From assembly GCA_029204225.1 (NCBI GenBank), contig CM055105.1, positions 13,471,721 through 13,535,720 of the forward strand: a stretch of 64,000 nucleotides of DNA, given 5' to 3'. Shown here in pieces: positions 37,318-49,289 of the stretch. The position numbers and the translations under genes are program-made. The notes under the pieces were generated by a model. It was not told the origin of the DNA and ran no database searches. It was given only the letters and a program-made list of their open reading frames with translations. Source of the DNA: Diphasiastrum complanatum (lineage: Eukaryota; Streptophyta; Lycopodiopsida; Lycopodiales; Lycopodiaceae). Each line of letters begins with the position of its first letter. The stretch's first letter is position 1.

Positions 37318-37943
37318 CTAAAACCAAGCAATATGGAACAACCAGGAATGCCAAGGAACCAGAAGAAGATCTAGCAGCAACTAGGCATGCCAGGGTATCC
37401 GTAATGCCCAAGATAGTAGAGGATCAACCCAAAAGATAGGGACATCATACCAAGGTATCCAAAAAGCCCGAGAAGGTAGAACTGCATCAACAACGGAAAG
37501 CCAATAAGGAAACTGGAAAAGAGATGGACACTCATCACGAATAGCCGCATCACACACGTAACCATCAACCATATGTACAAACTCAGTGCAAACTGGTGAA
37601 TGACAACTGGTAAGAAAGAGAACAACTTAGGATCAACATCATGGTGATGAAGACAACATCTTGGCCGCGTCATCTGAAACAAAGCAATATGGAATAACCA
37701 AGAATGCCAAGGAGCCAGAAGAAGATCTAGCAGCAACTAGGAATGCCAAGGTATCTGTACTGCCCAAGATAGTAGAGGATCAGCCCAAAAGATAGGGACA
37801 TCATACCAAGGTATCCAAAAAGCCCGAGAAGGTAGAACTGCATCAACAATGGGAAGCCAATAAGGAAATTGGAAAAGAGATGGACACTCATCGCGAATAG
37901 CCGCATCACACACGTAACCATCAACCATATGTGCAAACTCAGT
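37239..37943. repeat. Tandem duplication, period 356 bp
   Basis: Two copies begin at 37239 and 37595 (ggtgaatgacaact..taag) and stay in register through ctagcagcaactagg (37371 and 37727) to atatgt.caaactcagtg (37582 and 37938). They differ at roughly one base in twenty-five. The duplication lies in the Gypsy derivative just before the chromodomain. Confidence 0.92.
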
Positions 37944-38903
37944 GATATAGGTGCCCCAAGAAAAGATAGCAGCATCGGAAGACCAGCACCAAGGAGTAGG
38001 AACATAAGCAAGATGACAGGCACGCTACAATAGCATGGAAAAGCAAGCAATATGCCAGGAAACATGGAGCATAAAGAGATCATCCTAACAAAGGATAGCT
38101 AAAATGGAGAAATGTGCACCGGCATGGTCAAAAGCCCAAGGTATCCATAAGGCCCATAAATGAGAAGTAGCAATGGCACATGGTACCTTCAAGGCTCATA
38201 TCACGAGAAGAGCAGCATGCTAAAAACTTCAGAAGGTCCAAGAAATCAATAAATCATCTAAAAAGACATGATGCATCAAAACCATAGCAACAAATCTAAA
38301 AATAGTAGAGGCCCCAACTGAAGCATTGTAGCCAAAAAAACTCATCTAGAAAGACCTCATATGGACATACCAATCCATCATAGGATACACCAAAAACGGA
38401 TGGAGAATCGGATGACCCATCGGAACTGGCCGCAAGTGTAATCCCAAAGTACACACTAGGCGCACAAGTGAGAAACATAAGAAATGCACTGGAATGAGGA
38501 ACAAGATCCCCAACCTCAGTAGCAAGCATCAGAACAATATCCACGTGTACCTGGACAAACAATAGATGGAACGGAGGCAATAACCCAAGCCATTAGGATA
38601 TGCCAAGCCTGACAATGAGCAACAATCCAAGGAACAAATAGAGAGCCACATGCATAATCATAGAGATATCCGCACCATAGACGATTAGTAATATGGAAAA
38701 ACCAGCACCAATCAACAAGTTCAAATGGAAACCAAGCTATACGTAATAACCATGAATGCCATATATCCATAGCATCGGCATGGACTGCAGCAAACCTATA
38801 TGTAGAAACACAAGGAGACTGAAGGATGCCCGTATACTCATCTAGAAAGATCCCAGCATATAAATACCCTAGATAAATAATAGTGGCGATCTGGCAAATA
38901 TCC
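37944..38903 (-). pseudogene. Unidentified coding-like part of the Gypsy derivative
   Basis: Long minus-strand frames rich in Trp, Tyr and Cys (38516-38935 and 38296-38580) continue the strand and base style of the gag-protease frame. No RT, RNase H or integrase motif (YLDD, QG.PLSP, DNVVADAL) is visible. I do not recognise the product. Confidence 0.4.
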
Positions 38904-40770
38904 TCAGATGGAAAATGTGTAACGGTAAGGGCCAATAAGGAACCGTAGAAATATCATCAGGTAGATCACAAACCTCAAGCAGAGATCCATGGAATAAAGC
39001 GAAAGAAGATATAACTTGATCACCAATAGCGAGGGAACCATCAAACATGGACCCGTGAAGAACCCCATAGAAATCAGCAGGAACATTGGCCATAACGGAC
39101 TCGAGAGATGGAAATATAGAGACCAATGAAGAAGATACTGCACCAACCACCGAACCAGGAGGACTATCTGAGGTATGCGCAAAAGCAATAGCAGAAATAC
39201 CACCAAGGTATACGGCCTCAATATCAATGAAACCAATGAAGCAGCAACTGATGTACTCTGAATGGAAAGAAGAGCTACATTCTGAGCCTTTGGCAGGCTA
39301 CGCATAAACGGCTTCTCGGTAACCAACTGATAGTCACCTTGGGAATCAATACCGAAAAGTGAATGATGCTGACCAACATGAGTAAAGGAAAGTGTCTGTT
39401 GAGAGAGATCCACAACAACAGTACCAAGTGAAGAGAACCAGTCTGCACCAAAAATAATGTCATAGTGCTCTAGAGAAATGATGTAGAAATTTGCCTGACC
39501 AGAAAAATCACCAATGCGATAATCCAAGCCCTGAATCATCTGAGAATTGGGAAAAGAATGGGAATGAGCAACCTCAACATTGAGAGGTTGGGAAGCAGGA
39601 ACAGGTGTAGCACGAATTCTGGTGGAAATATAATTGCTAATATATGAATGTGTACTGCTTGTATCCACTAAAGCAATATACTCTCGCCCCGCATCTAGAA
39701 TAATATAATCCACAAATGGAACAACATACGTAGGCATAATAACAGAAGCATCAATTGATAAGTTCTGGCCTAAATATGCATCTAGAAGAACCACATACTC
39801 ATCTAGACGGATATCAGCAAAATCAGCTAGTGAGTATACAATAGGACCATCATGAAATGTATAACCATATGCCATATGGAGATCTATTGGAGTAGCCAAA
39901 ACATCTAAAAGAGCAACCGTAGACCAATGAATAATATCGAAATAAGGAGCAGAGGTGACAACATCTATAGCATGGCGCTCAGGAACATGAGTAGCATCAA
40001 AGTACTCAACAACAATATCAAAGCATGCCACATCGGCAATAGTAGCAAGGCATACTATATAAGTATCAAAGCATGGAACAATATCATAGCATGCAACAAC
40101 ATCGGTAGCACCATCAAAACATGCAACGACATCATCAATAGTATCATAGCATGCTATATCATTATCAAGGACCATATCAACCGCAACCTATATATGTGAA
40201 TCAGCATCAATAGAAACTTGTATATGTGACTCTGACTCACTATGGGATACAATGACGAGCTCAGGTAGATCAATAATTATCTCAAGTAAATCAGGCAACT
40301 CGCTCACACTGTGTGAGATAGAATCATCCTCATGTGTATCGCTAACAATGTGTGAATCAACCTCATGTGAATCGCTAGAAATGTGTGACTCTATCTCTAT
40401 TTGTCCTGCACAAGAAAATGGAACCTCAGAGGAATCAGAAGGAGTAGAACTCTCAAGACCTATAATACCACTCATAAGAGCGATAGGAGGAACAGTTACA
40501 GAATCGAAAAATATAAGAAGGCGAAGAACTGGTAGAAAGTCATGCCACTCAGAGAGAATGGACATAGTCAAACCACTTCGACCTAGCAGAACCCTTTAAG
40601 AGAAAAATTGCATCAAGAATCTTTTTAGGACCTGGACAAGTTGGCCGAGAAGTATCAAAGTAATACTGAAGATGTGTGAGCCATTTGTCGAACATATGTT
40701 CAAATGGTATATTACTATTAAAAACAAAAAGATAATCTAAAGGGGATAGAGACTGAAAATTAGAAGTCAT
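38904..40770 (-). pseudogene. Gypsy gag-protease polyprotein, two lesions
   Basis: Gag begins at ATG 40770 (MTSNFQSLSPLDYLFVF, then FDKWLTHLQYYFDTSRPTC and LKGSARSKWF). A one-base frameshift near 40560 is followed by an acidic His/Ser/Asp-rich linker, one TAG at 40188-40190 (Gln expected from the repeat SHIQV), a low-complexity VACYD/VACFD repeat segment, and a retroviral-type aspartic protease. The protease has YIALVDTSSTHSYIS (family ALVDSGASHSFIS) and EHYDIIFGADWFSSLG (family YDVILGMDWL). The catalytic D-S/T-G is D-T-S, so the Gly is lost. Apart from these lesions the frame is open for about 600 codons. No zinc knuckle was seen. Confidence 0.85.
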
Positions 40771-41560
40771 GATAAAAAATAAAATTAAAAGTAACGGAAA
40801 AGAATACGTAACCCAATGATCCAAATAATTTGGGTGGGTTGTATTTTTATTTTTTTTATAATGGAGCACAGAAAATGAAAAACGAAATTGACGATGAAAA
40901 TGAATTATGGAATTGAAACGCAAATGGAATGGAAACTAATAGCAAATAACGAAAGACAAAATGAAAATTGCGATGGAAAACACAAACTACAAAATGGAAT
41001 GGAAATAACAAAACAACAGCCATAGGCAGAAAGTTAAGCTATGCAAGACGCTAATCAAGTGGACGAACTGAAGGAGAGGACATAAGTCGTCACAACAGGT
41101 ACACCAATGAAAAGACGTGAATAAGCCTGATAAAGAAAAAAAAAGAGGGAAATGACAAATAGTGTAAGTAGTACCTCGCAACTGCAATCGAAAGCGTGCT
41201 GAAAACGGTGGTAAAATGGAGAGATATCGGGTAGCCACCATATAGAGATAAGAGGGGCCTGTAAAAGCAACCAAATAATGAGAGAAATAAGTAGCAAGTA
41301 GTGGAGTATATGGCTGGAAAATGGACAGCCAAGTAAGGAAGGTGAGTGCCAAAAAGAGAGGCTTAGGCAGCTAGCAAGCAAAAGTTGAAAAATCAGTAGA
41401 ATGAAGGTGGAGACAATGCAAGGAGGGGTGGGCTGGGAAAGAGTGCAAATAGGTTGAGTTGTAGACAACAAATGAAAAATAAAGTAGGGTGCTGGAAGTA
41501 GGTGATGGTGGGCTCGCAAATGGGCAGTAGGTGGGCAGCAGTAGGGCGCTAGTCCTCCTC
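40771..41560 (-). other. Leader upstream of the Gypsy gag
   Basis: A purine-rich (on the + strand) region without a domain. The open frames on the minus strand are Leu/Ser/Phe-rich composition artefacts. No primer-binding site was found, so the 5' LTR boundary is unknown. Confidence 0.4.
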
Positions 41561-41562
41561 TC

Positions 41563-42480
41563 ATGAGAAAGAAAACTTTATTGCAAGTGACGGAGAAGGC
41601 TCTCTTATGGCATCAAGCTTCTCCTCTTCCACCTTCAAGAAAGATGACTCTCCGTAAATTGATAGTGGAGCATCATCTCATATGTGTAGCTCCAAGAATT
41701 CCTTTTCATCTATTATGCCTTATGAGAAGTCCATATATAATGCAAGTGATCAAGAGTGCAAAATTGAAGGAGTAGAGACTATTTCCTTGAAGCTTGCATC
41801 ATCAAAAGTTCTATCTCTTCACAAGGTTATTTTTGTTCCCAAGCTTACAAAGAATCTTATAAGTGTTGGCCAATTACTTGATGGTGGCCTTGATGTCAAT
41901 TTTCATATTGACAATTGTGTGATCAAGAAGGATGGTGAGATCTTTGCATATGGATCTAGATATGAAGGCATCTACAAATTGAATCCAAGAGAGAGTGCAA
42001 AATTTTTTGATGTTGTTTATGAATCCAAGCCTTCAAAGGAGGATGATCACACAAGATACACATATTTTCTTTCTTCAAAATTTATGGTGTATGATTATTT
42101 TCTATTATTCAAAGCATATGTTGAGATGGAATTTTCATTGAAGATCAAAGCTTTGAGGAGTGATGGAGCTCTTGGAGGAAATACACCATATGAAGTATTA
42201 TTCAAGAAGCCTAAGGTTGATTACCTTAGTGTCTTTGGAGGTTTTTGCTTTGCACATATTCTCTTGGAAACAAGGAGGAAGGATGATCCAAGATCATGAA
42301 TCATGGTTGGATGCTTATCCACCAAGGAGGCCTATAAAGCCTTTATACTCTCTATTTCAAAAGTGATTGAGAGTAAAGAAGTCATATTTTATGAAGATCT
42401 ACATTCAACCTTGGAAGGAGCCGAGATCAAGGCATTTCCAGCTGCATTTCAAATCATATCTATTGAAGATTATCAAGATG
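41563..42480 (+). pseudogene. Copia protease and integrase with deleted core
   Basis: The protease active site IDSGASSHMC is intact just after a stop that replaces the usual Trp. It is followed by DQECKIEGVETISLKL, FVPKLTKNLISVGQLLDGG and SRYEGIYKL (GAG-pre-integrase). The integrase jumps from KALRSDGALGG directly to NTPYEVLFKKPKVDYLSVFG, so most of the catalytic core is missing, and a second frame (from 42303) gives the integrase tail STKEAYKAF and VIESKEVIFYEDLHST. No RT follows. Confidence 0.85.
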
Positions 42481-43340
42481 TGATGGGGTCGAGGTTTGAG
42501 GAGGAGCCTCCTCAACATATGATCAAGATGAATGGCCAAGTCTTTATGGCTCATTTTTATGGTAAAGAGATGCAAGTTTCAGGTGGTATTCACTTCAACA
42601 TATTCTCTCATGCTTCTCTTTCATTACTTGATGTACCATCTTGCTTTTATGAGGTTTCTACATCTCATAGTTGGAGTGAGATAATGCTTGTCTTGTATCA
42701 TGCCTCTAGTATAAACATATTACTTGTCATTCATGGCTTAGATTTGTTTTCAAATTACTTAGAAAGCAAGATATTGTGTCATCAAAAGTATGCTCTTGGA
42801 TCTAGGAAGAGCAAGAATGAGCTTGTTGCTCATAGTTTGAAAAATCATGTTTTACATGGTTTGAGGCAATTTGTAAACTTCTCTTGAAATTAAGTGAATC
42901 ATCCTTGAAGGACACTTACATCCTTGAGCAAGTGTTCAGCCTCAATAAGATCAAGATTGTATTTGATTTCAAGATTAGATCCATTATGGATATAGTTCAT
43001 AGTATGTGGACTAGTCAAGCTAGTTTGATTAATCTTGATAATCAACACTTTTGCTTATCTTATGATCTTGATCTCTATGATCTTTGTGATCTTTATGAGG
43101 CATGGTAGCCTCTGATTTACATCATGGTGCAACAATCTTCATGCAAGTGGTACTTTCAAATCAAAGATCATCATCAAGCATGGAGGAAGCACTTGGATAT
43201 AGTGGCAAATTGGTGGAATACTCTTCAAAGATGTTGGCAAATGATTTCTACCAAAGAAATATTATCATGGATATGGTGAGGGTGCTGCTATGATGGATCC
43301 TTTTCCTGGTGTTTTACTTCATATGCACCAAAGGATCCAC
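42481..43340 (+). other. Unrecognised sequence after Copia integrase
   Basis: The frame continues open to 42887 and further short frames follow, but apart from a weak HGLRQF (compare YGLKQ of RT) nothing matches Copia RT. It may be unrelated DNA joined to the element. Confidence 0.4.
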
Positions 43341-43349
43341 TTAAATTTT

Positions 43350-45165
43350 TTCACAAACTCCTTGATTGATCTAGAACCTTAGAAGCTATTTTTTGAGGAG
43401 TGTGAAAAATTGTCAAAAATCTATCTTGGTTATTTTATGTTTGTGAGTACATCCCACATGTGTGGAGCATGTTCCCACATGTGCAAAATAGTTAGAATTA
43501 GTTTATAATCTTGACTTTAGGAGTATCATAAAGATTGCTAGTCAAGCATTTTGGTGTCACTAGGTGATAGGGCCAAATTTGGCTTTAGAGGTCAAATGGT
43601 CAAGTACACATGTTTTGTCATGATTAAGCCAAAATTTAGTTGTGAAGTAACTCAAGCTAGTTAGGTTGCTTACACATGTCAAGTTTAGGTTTGATGAGTG
43701 ATGCACCCTATGTGGTGGCAAAAGTCAAAGGGTCCAATCATAAGAGAGAGATGTGTTGTAAGGGTTCAATCAAAAGTGAGGGATGTTGCATCACACATCC
43801 AATAGGATTAGAGGCTATGATTGAGGGGTCGAATAGGATTGTAGCATGGATCTCCACAAGTTCCATATGTACTTTGATCTTCCATCATAATCTAATTGTG
43901 AGTTTTTTATTCAATTTGGAGATTTGCCAATTTTGCTTGTATTGCCTTTTCTCTCTAGATGAGCTCAAAAGTGGTATTTTCTCTTTGTACCCAAGGAGAG
44001 TAGCTTGTTGGAACTTAGTTTATTTCATGAAGTCTTCCACATGTGTGAAACACCTTTTGGTAATGAATGAATGCATGTAGAATGGTCCTTTGGCCTTAGA
44101 TCTTGCCATTGATCTTGGATTTCAATCAATGGGTGATCTATAGTGCAAGAGCCAAGCTTAGGAGATCGATTTCATACATTAGGACATTCCAACATGTGTG
44201 AATTTTCACACCATTCAACAAGTTTCACAAGCTCTTTAATTGATCTAGTACCTTACCAAGCTAGTTTTTGAGGGTGAAAAATTAGCAAAATCTAACTTGA
44301 CTATTTTGTATTTCCTTGTTTATGAGTAAATCTCACACGTGTGGAACATGTTCCCATGTGTGGAAAAAAGTCAAAAATAGCTTAGTCATGTTGAGCTAGA
44401 GGTACATACACTTTAGAGACATCTATCCACGTGTAAGTAGGTGATTTGGCCAAATTTGGCATTAGAGGCAAAATAGGATTATACACATGTCAAATAATAA
44501 TTTTGCCAGAAGTCAAAAGTGATGTAGCTCGAGTTAGATTAAGCTACTTACATTTGTCATGATTAGATTTGGTGAGTGACAAGGTTAAAAAAAAGTGTAT
44601 TTTTGGTGTTGTTTGAGCATGAATAACTCTTGATTGGTGGTCTAAAACTGTTGGTTGTCCACATCCCTCAACACTGGCTATGGCTCCAACTCATGAGTGC
44701 TATGGCAGACTCCCAACTAGAACACGTTATGGCTCCGACTAGGCATTGTGGTTCTCTCAACCAATGGCTATGGCTTCCAACTAACCGAGAGGTTGAAGGA
44801 TGGGAATCTCCATGTGTTGTCATGAGAGCTAGTGACCAATCAAAAAGCCAGAATCTCTCAAAATGGTCCAATCAAGATTAAGGCCTCAATCTACTTGTAT
44901 TGAAAGTTTTATGGAGTTATGAGATGCCTACACTATTTGAGTCAAAATTGGTTTCTCTCTTTACTCGAGTTCTTGATAGTACATTTTCTCTCTACCCAAG
45001 AGCAAGACTAAAATTCACTTGTATTTTCTTTGCACTTGTATGGTTGATTTATGCATGTAGTAGATCTTGGTTTTCAATATATGTGTGATCTATGTGCAAT
45101 CACAAAGCCTTAGGAGATCAATAACACAATTTGCGGCACTCCCACATATGTGAAATTCAACAATT
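43350..45165 (+). repeat. Two LTR-like direct repeats of about 0.87-0.94 kb
   Basis: The first copy starts near 43350 (cacaaactccttgattgatct) and the second near 44220 (cacaagctctttaattgatct). Both carry a cacatgtgtgg...catgttcccacatgtg block, gg.ccaaatttggc.ttagagg, tcatgattaga..tggtgagtga, later ctctctaccca and ttaggagatc. They are diverged (roughly 70-80% by eye) and lie head to tail, as two LTRs with the internal domain lost or a tandem satellite-like duplication would. The open frames inside them are not convincing genes. Confidence 0.7.
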
Positions 45166-45189
45166 TTAGATCACACAATCAAGAGCAAT

Positions 45190-45780
45190 AAAAAACAATA
45201 ATCAAACATGCAAATCCGACTCCACACATGTGTGGTACAACCTCCAGTACGGCCTGCTATTAGAGAATGAATGTAATCAAGTTTTTTTCACAAAGAAATC
45301 ATAAAATCACAAGACAAATGTGAGAAAAACTCGAGATTGTAATTTTGCTCTCAAATCTCTATCTTGCATGTATGGAATAATAGATTGATTGTACAATAGG
45401 GCTCTTCTCAAGTGATTGTGAGAAAAACTCGAGATTGTAAGTTTGCTCTCAAATCTCTATCTTGCATGTATGGAATAATTGATTGATTGTACAATAGGAC
45501 TCTTCTGAAGTGAAAATCCAACATGTTTCAAAGAGACTAAGTGACATTTTTTCCCTAATATGTCATTCTTACCTAACCCTAGAGTTATGCCAATTTGATA
45601 GTTAGGTTACTCATCTACTTCCATGATTTGAAGAGTTTGCTCCTAAATTTTAGGAAACTTGACCAAACAACCTAACTCCTATGATTAGGTCCTAACTACC
45701 CTAGGCCTATTCTCACACTAGTGAACATGCTCACACATGTCTGGATTACAATATGTACAAAACATGTGTTTATCAAGCTT
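45190..45780 (-). mobile_element. Probable LTR related to the one at 31.1-31.8 kb
   Basis: In the same orientation as 31137-31798 it carries ccacacatgtgtgg, gaaaaactcgagattg, ctctcaaatctctatct and the tail aaccctagagt. It contains its own 98-bp tandem duplication. The ends are not defined. Confidence 0.5.
45321..45516. repeat. Tandem duplication, 2 x 98 bp
   Basis: Copies start at 45321 and 45419 with tgagaaaaactcgagattg and differ at only a few bases, so the duplication is younger than the surrounding LTR. Confidence 0.92.
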
Positions 45781-46138
45781 AATATTTGCAAATTCTCACA
45801 ATTTTTCTTTGATTAGTCACATCATTTTTTATTAAAAACATGTAAAAAAGAATATCATGATCTTCAAAAACTTTACTAAAAATTTTCATATTGTCAAAAA
45901 CAATGACTCATCTAAATTTTAAAATAGTTAAACAAATATTGCAAAGACAATATCTAATTGAACAACATGTCTAGAATGATGCTATTCACTAAATAAAATT
46001 CTCGAATTAAACATTTTTATGTTGATTTAATATTCATTCAAGTATCAATTTGTGTTATAGTTTTCAAAAAAACACTTAATCATTCTATGTTTTCTAATTT
46101 TAGATATTCAAATTCATTAAACTTTATAATAGCTATTT

Positions 46139-46164
46139 GTGTGTGTGTGTGTGTGTGTGTGTGC
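46139..46164. repeat. (GT)n microsatellite
   Basis: About 12 GT units followed by gcgcacgcgtgc, an alternating purine-pyrimidine stretch. Confidence 0.95.
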
Positions 46165-46172
46165 GCACGCGT

Positions 46173-46420
46173 GCAAATTTTATGCAAACCCTCAGTACGC
46201 CCATTTGTTGCCTTTGAAGGACATGCTAGGCCGAGAGTGAAACCCCACCCTAGAAACTAACAAGAATCAAGCAACAACAAAGAGTTGTGAGTAGCAAATG
46301 GGCGTAACAAATTTTATTCAGACCCTCGATACGTCCATTTGTTGCCTTTGAAGGGCATGCTAGGCCAAGATTGAAACCCCACCCAGGAACTAACAAGAAT
46401 CAAGCAACAACAAAGAGTCC
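46173..46420. repeat. Tandem duplication, period 134 bp
   Basis: The segment caaattttatgcaaaccctc (46174) recurs as caaattttattcagaccctc about 134 bp on. Both copies continue tac(g)tccatttgttgcc, catgctaggcc and aacaagaatcaagcaacaac. Each copy is followed or preceded by an inverted caaatgggcgta word, so the joints may be foldback-prone. Confidence 0.88.
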
Positions 46421-49289
46421 AACCCAACCAAACCGGATCTAACAAATCTCTCCCGAGCTATATAACTGGCAATCAACAATAGCCACCAAGCAAGATCTCC
46501 AATAAATAGATTCTAGAAATTGAAAAATGAAAGTGTCATGTGGTGAAAACTATGCAGTGATTGTGATTGTGATAAATATTATGGCGGTAGTCTACATGAT
46601 GGTTACGATCGTGGCTGAGCTAAGAGACGATTCTACCATCTTCCCCAAGTGATTTGCTATGGAAAAATGCCAAATTTCAAAGGAATGTTATATACAAAAA
46701 CGTTGAACTAATAATTGTAGAAACTCAATTTCACTCTTAAGTCCCAATTTTTCTTTTATCATAATTAAACATACGACTCAAAAAACATCTATATTAGTGT
46801 TTCAGTCACTCACTCACCTTGTTTAGTTATTGAATAACATATTAATAAAGATTAAAACAATAAAATAAAAAACATTCTTAAAACTTTTAAATGCAAAGAA
46901 GCAGTGCAAGAAACAACTTCTTGCATCTCATTCATTGCACTTTTTGAAACGTAAAATTTCACAAGTCTACAACCCAAGAAAAGTTGCAAGGCATCTATGA
47001 CATGTCAACATAAGCCCTAAATAGAATCAAGTTAATAGACAATACCCTGAAAAAACTCTTGCCAAGCTAGAACCCCAACCTGCTTCGTGTAGTAAGGTAT
47101 TTTTTAATCTACCAAATCTCGTATAGCTATTTAGATGTGCCTACCAAGGTTAGGGTAGATTATCACTTGATCAAAAAAAGATGCTCATAGCCTCAAGTCG
47201 TAACAAGACTGATCGCCCTCCATTGCGACTACCCAATAATACATCATCAAGAGGTTGGCCAATAATCATAAAATCTCAGCAAGCACTCAAGGTCCATTAT
47301 AATAAGTATAAAAATAGGCGTTATGGTGAAAATCATTAAGGATGCTTGTGTGTTACACTTAATGTCTACAATTTTTGCCACTTGGGACAAATATTTCAAC
47401 AATTTTTGTTTTGATCCAATTATAAAATTTGTATCGATCTTGACTAAACAAATCCCCATTCACCAAACCTACTACATTGCCACCCTATCCTCATCGATTT
47501 TCATCATGTACATGGATAGTAGGTATCTGACAGATGGCTATAAAAACATGCACCTAACTTTTGACTCTATTACTAAAGCAACCATCATGTGGACCAGGTG
47601 AGATATCATTAATCAAAGTTGAAAAGGTGAACATCCAATTTGAATTGCTACTAACTACAAGTAACACAAAGACAAGATGGGCCATTGTTATAATTTTTCA
47701 CTAAATGAAAATATAGATATATATTACAATGAAACTTAATCTCACATAACAATGTTCTTGACCAAAAACATACATTTGGCACTAACGATTATTTATCTAT
47801 ATTCTACACTCAAATGGCAATGGGAGCATCTCAACGACATCGAGGCAATATATCAAGAGCCTTGCACAAAGATAGTGTGGAAGCCATGCCAAGAAATTCA
47901 TTCATCAAAATAAAAGTGGAAATATACAAAGGATTTTCTCCTTGCTCTTGGCCTCTGAGCTCAATGTGAGTTTACACTTGGAGTAGCTCGAGGTTGGTTG
48001 AGGCTGATTTGGCAAGTGTGAGCTGCCTCTCATTATGTCATAACTTGCTAGTTTACCTCTACCAATTTTGGTCCAATCATAGCATAATACTTGCAACACC
48101 TCCAACCTAGAAATGTGATTGGTTGACTTAATACACAGAATCTTGCTAAAAGGTCTAATCTAATCATGACAAATGGTGTTAATCCTATTTGACTTTTTTA
48201 TTCTTGTAATAAAACTACCTCAATTATAAAGGGGAAAGACGCAAGATCAAAATGAAGTTGATTAGAGAGGTGGTTTAGTTCGCCGCTTCTCGAAAAGTTG
48301 ATGCATGCATGCTTGATGTAAGCATCCCTATAATCAAAACAGGCGCAAGGACAAAACAGGTGCAAATTTCCAAAGGCAGCCAGTGTGCAAATAGTCAGCA
48401 GTCCTCAACGTTTTCCAACGAACAGATAGCAAAAATCCCAGTAGTGAACAATGACATGTGAGCAGTATGTGCAAGGATCTTTCTTCATAACAACATGATT
48501 CTATAGCATCGTAACTAGCAGTTGATACAGAATCAGGAACAATTCCAAGGATTACAAAATTTGCTTCTGTAAATCAGCAGATACATCAATGAGACAACAG
48601 GGCATATTGGGCCCAAATTTTAGGCAACGACTATGAGCTTCTGATGAAGCATGCCAAAAAACCTATAAAATCCGTGTTTTCAGCACTGTCCCAAACAACA
48701 AATTGTTTAAAGTACGAGCAGCAATCCAAAATATTCATCATTTCTCAACATCTGAGGCTAGAAGTTGAAGTATCTATTAGCGTTTAGAAGGTCGTTGTTC
48801 AAAGAAACACTCATTCTTGAATAGATAGCAACAATTGTTTACTGCAGGAGAAACCACAACGACCTTGCATGCAGAATTGTAGTTTGCTCAACAGGATAAA
48901 ACAACTTCATTTTTTTGCATGGGTGTGGAGACAGTCCACACCTCTTCACATAACGTAACGAAAAAACCATCTCTTCACAACGGATTTACAGACAAACAAC
49001 AATTTTTCAGCAGACACAGCATAAAATCATGCCATAACCAATCAATTTTACAACACATGCCACTTCAGAGTTTTCTAACCAAGCCACAACAATAATTTTC
49101 AGCATAGATTTCATGCTAGCATATTTTCTAGCGCATTGGATTTACAAGTACTCTGTGAGCAGATTGACAAGAGAACCGTAAGCAGATTTCCAACGAATCC
49201 CAACTAGCTTTTTTCAAGAGCTCTTTTTGAGACGACTCAAGGAGGAGTAACTGCAAATCTCAAAGGAAGATAGCAATCGGGACATTTTC
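46421..49289. other. No gene recognised (2.9 kb)
   Basis: AT-rich non-coding sequence. The open frames at 47247-47459 (-) and 47323-47601 (+) overlap each other and match nothing. 48.3-49.2 kb is A/C-rich and resembles LTR-element leader sequence. Confidence 0.5.

Noticed and set aside
38904-39300. C-terminal tail of the Gypsy gag-protease frame as a membrane protein
   Set aside because: Hydrophobic runs appear only after the protease domain ends and probably reflect a frame shift away from the original coding frame.
41055-41564. 169-codon hydrophobic minus-strand frame
   Set aside because: Its Leu/Phe/Ser content follows from purine-rich + strand composition; no domain, and it lies in an element leader.
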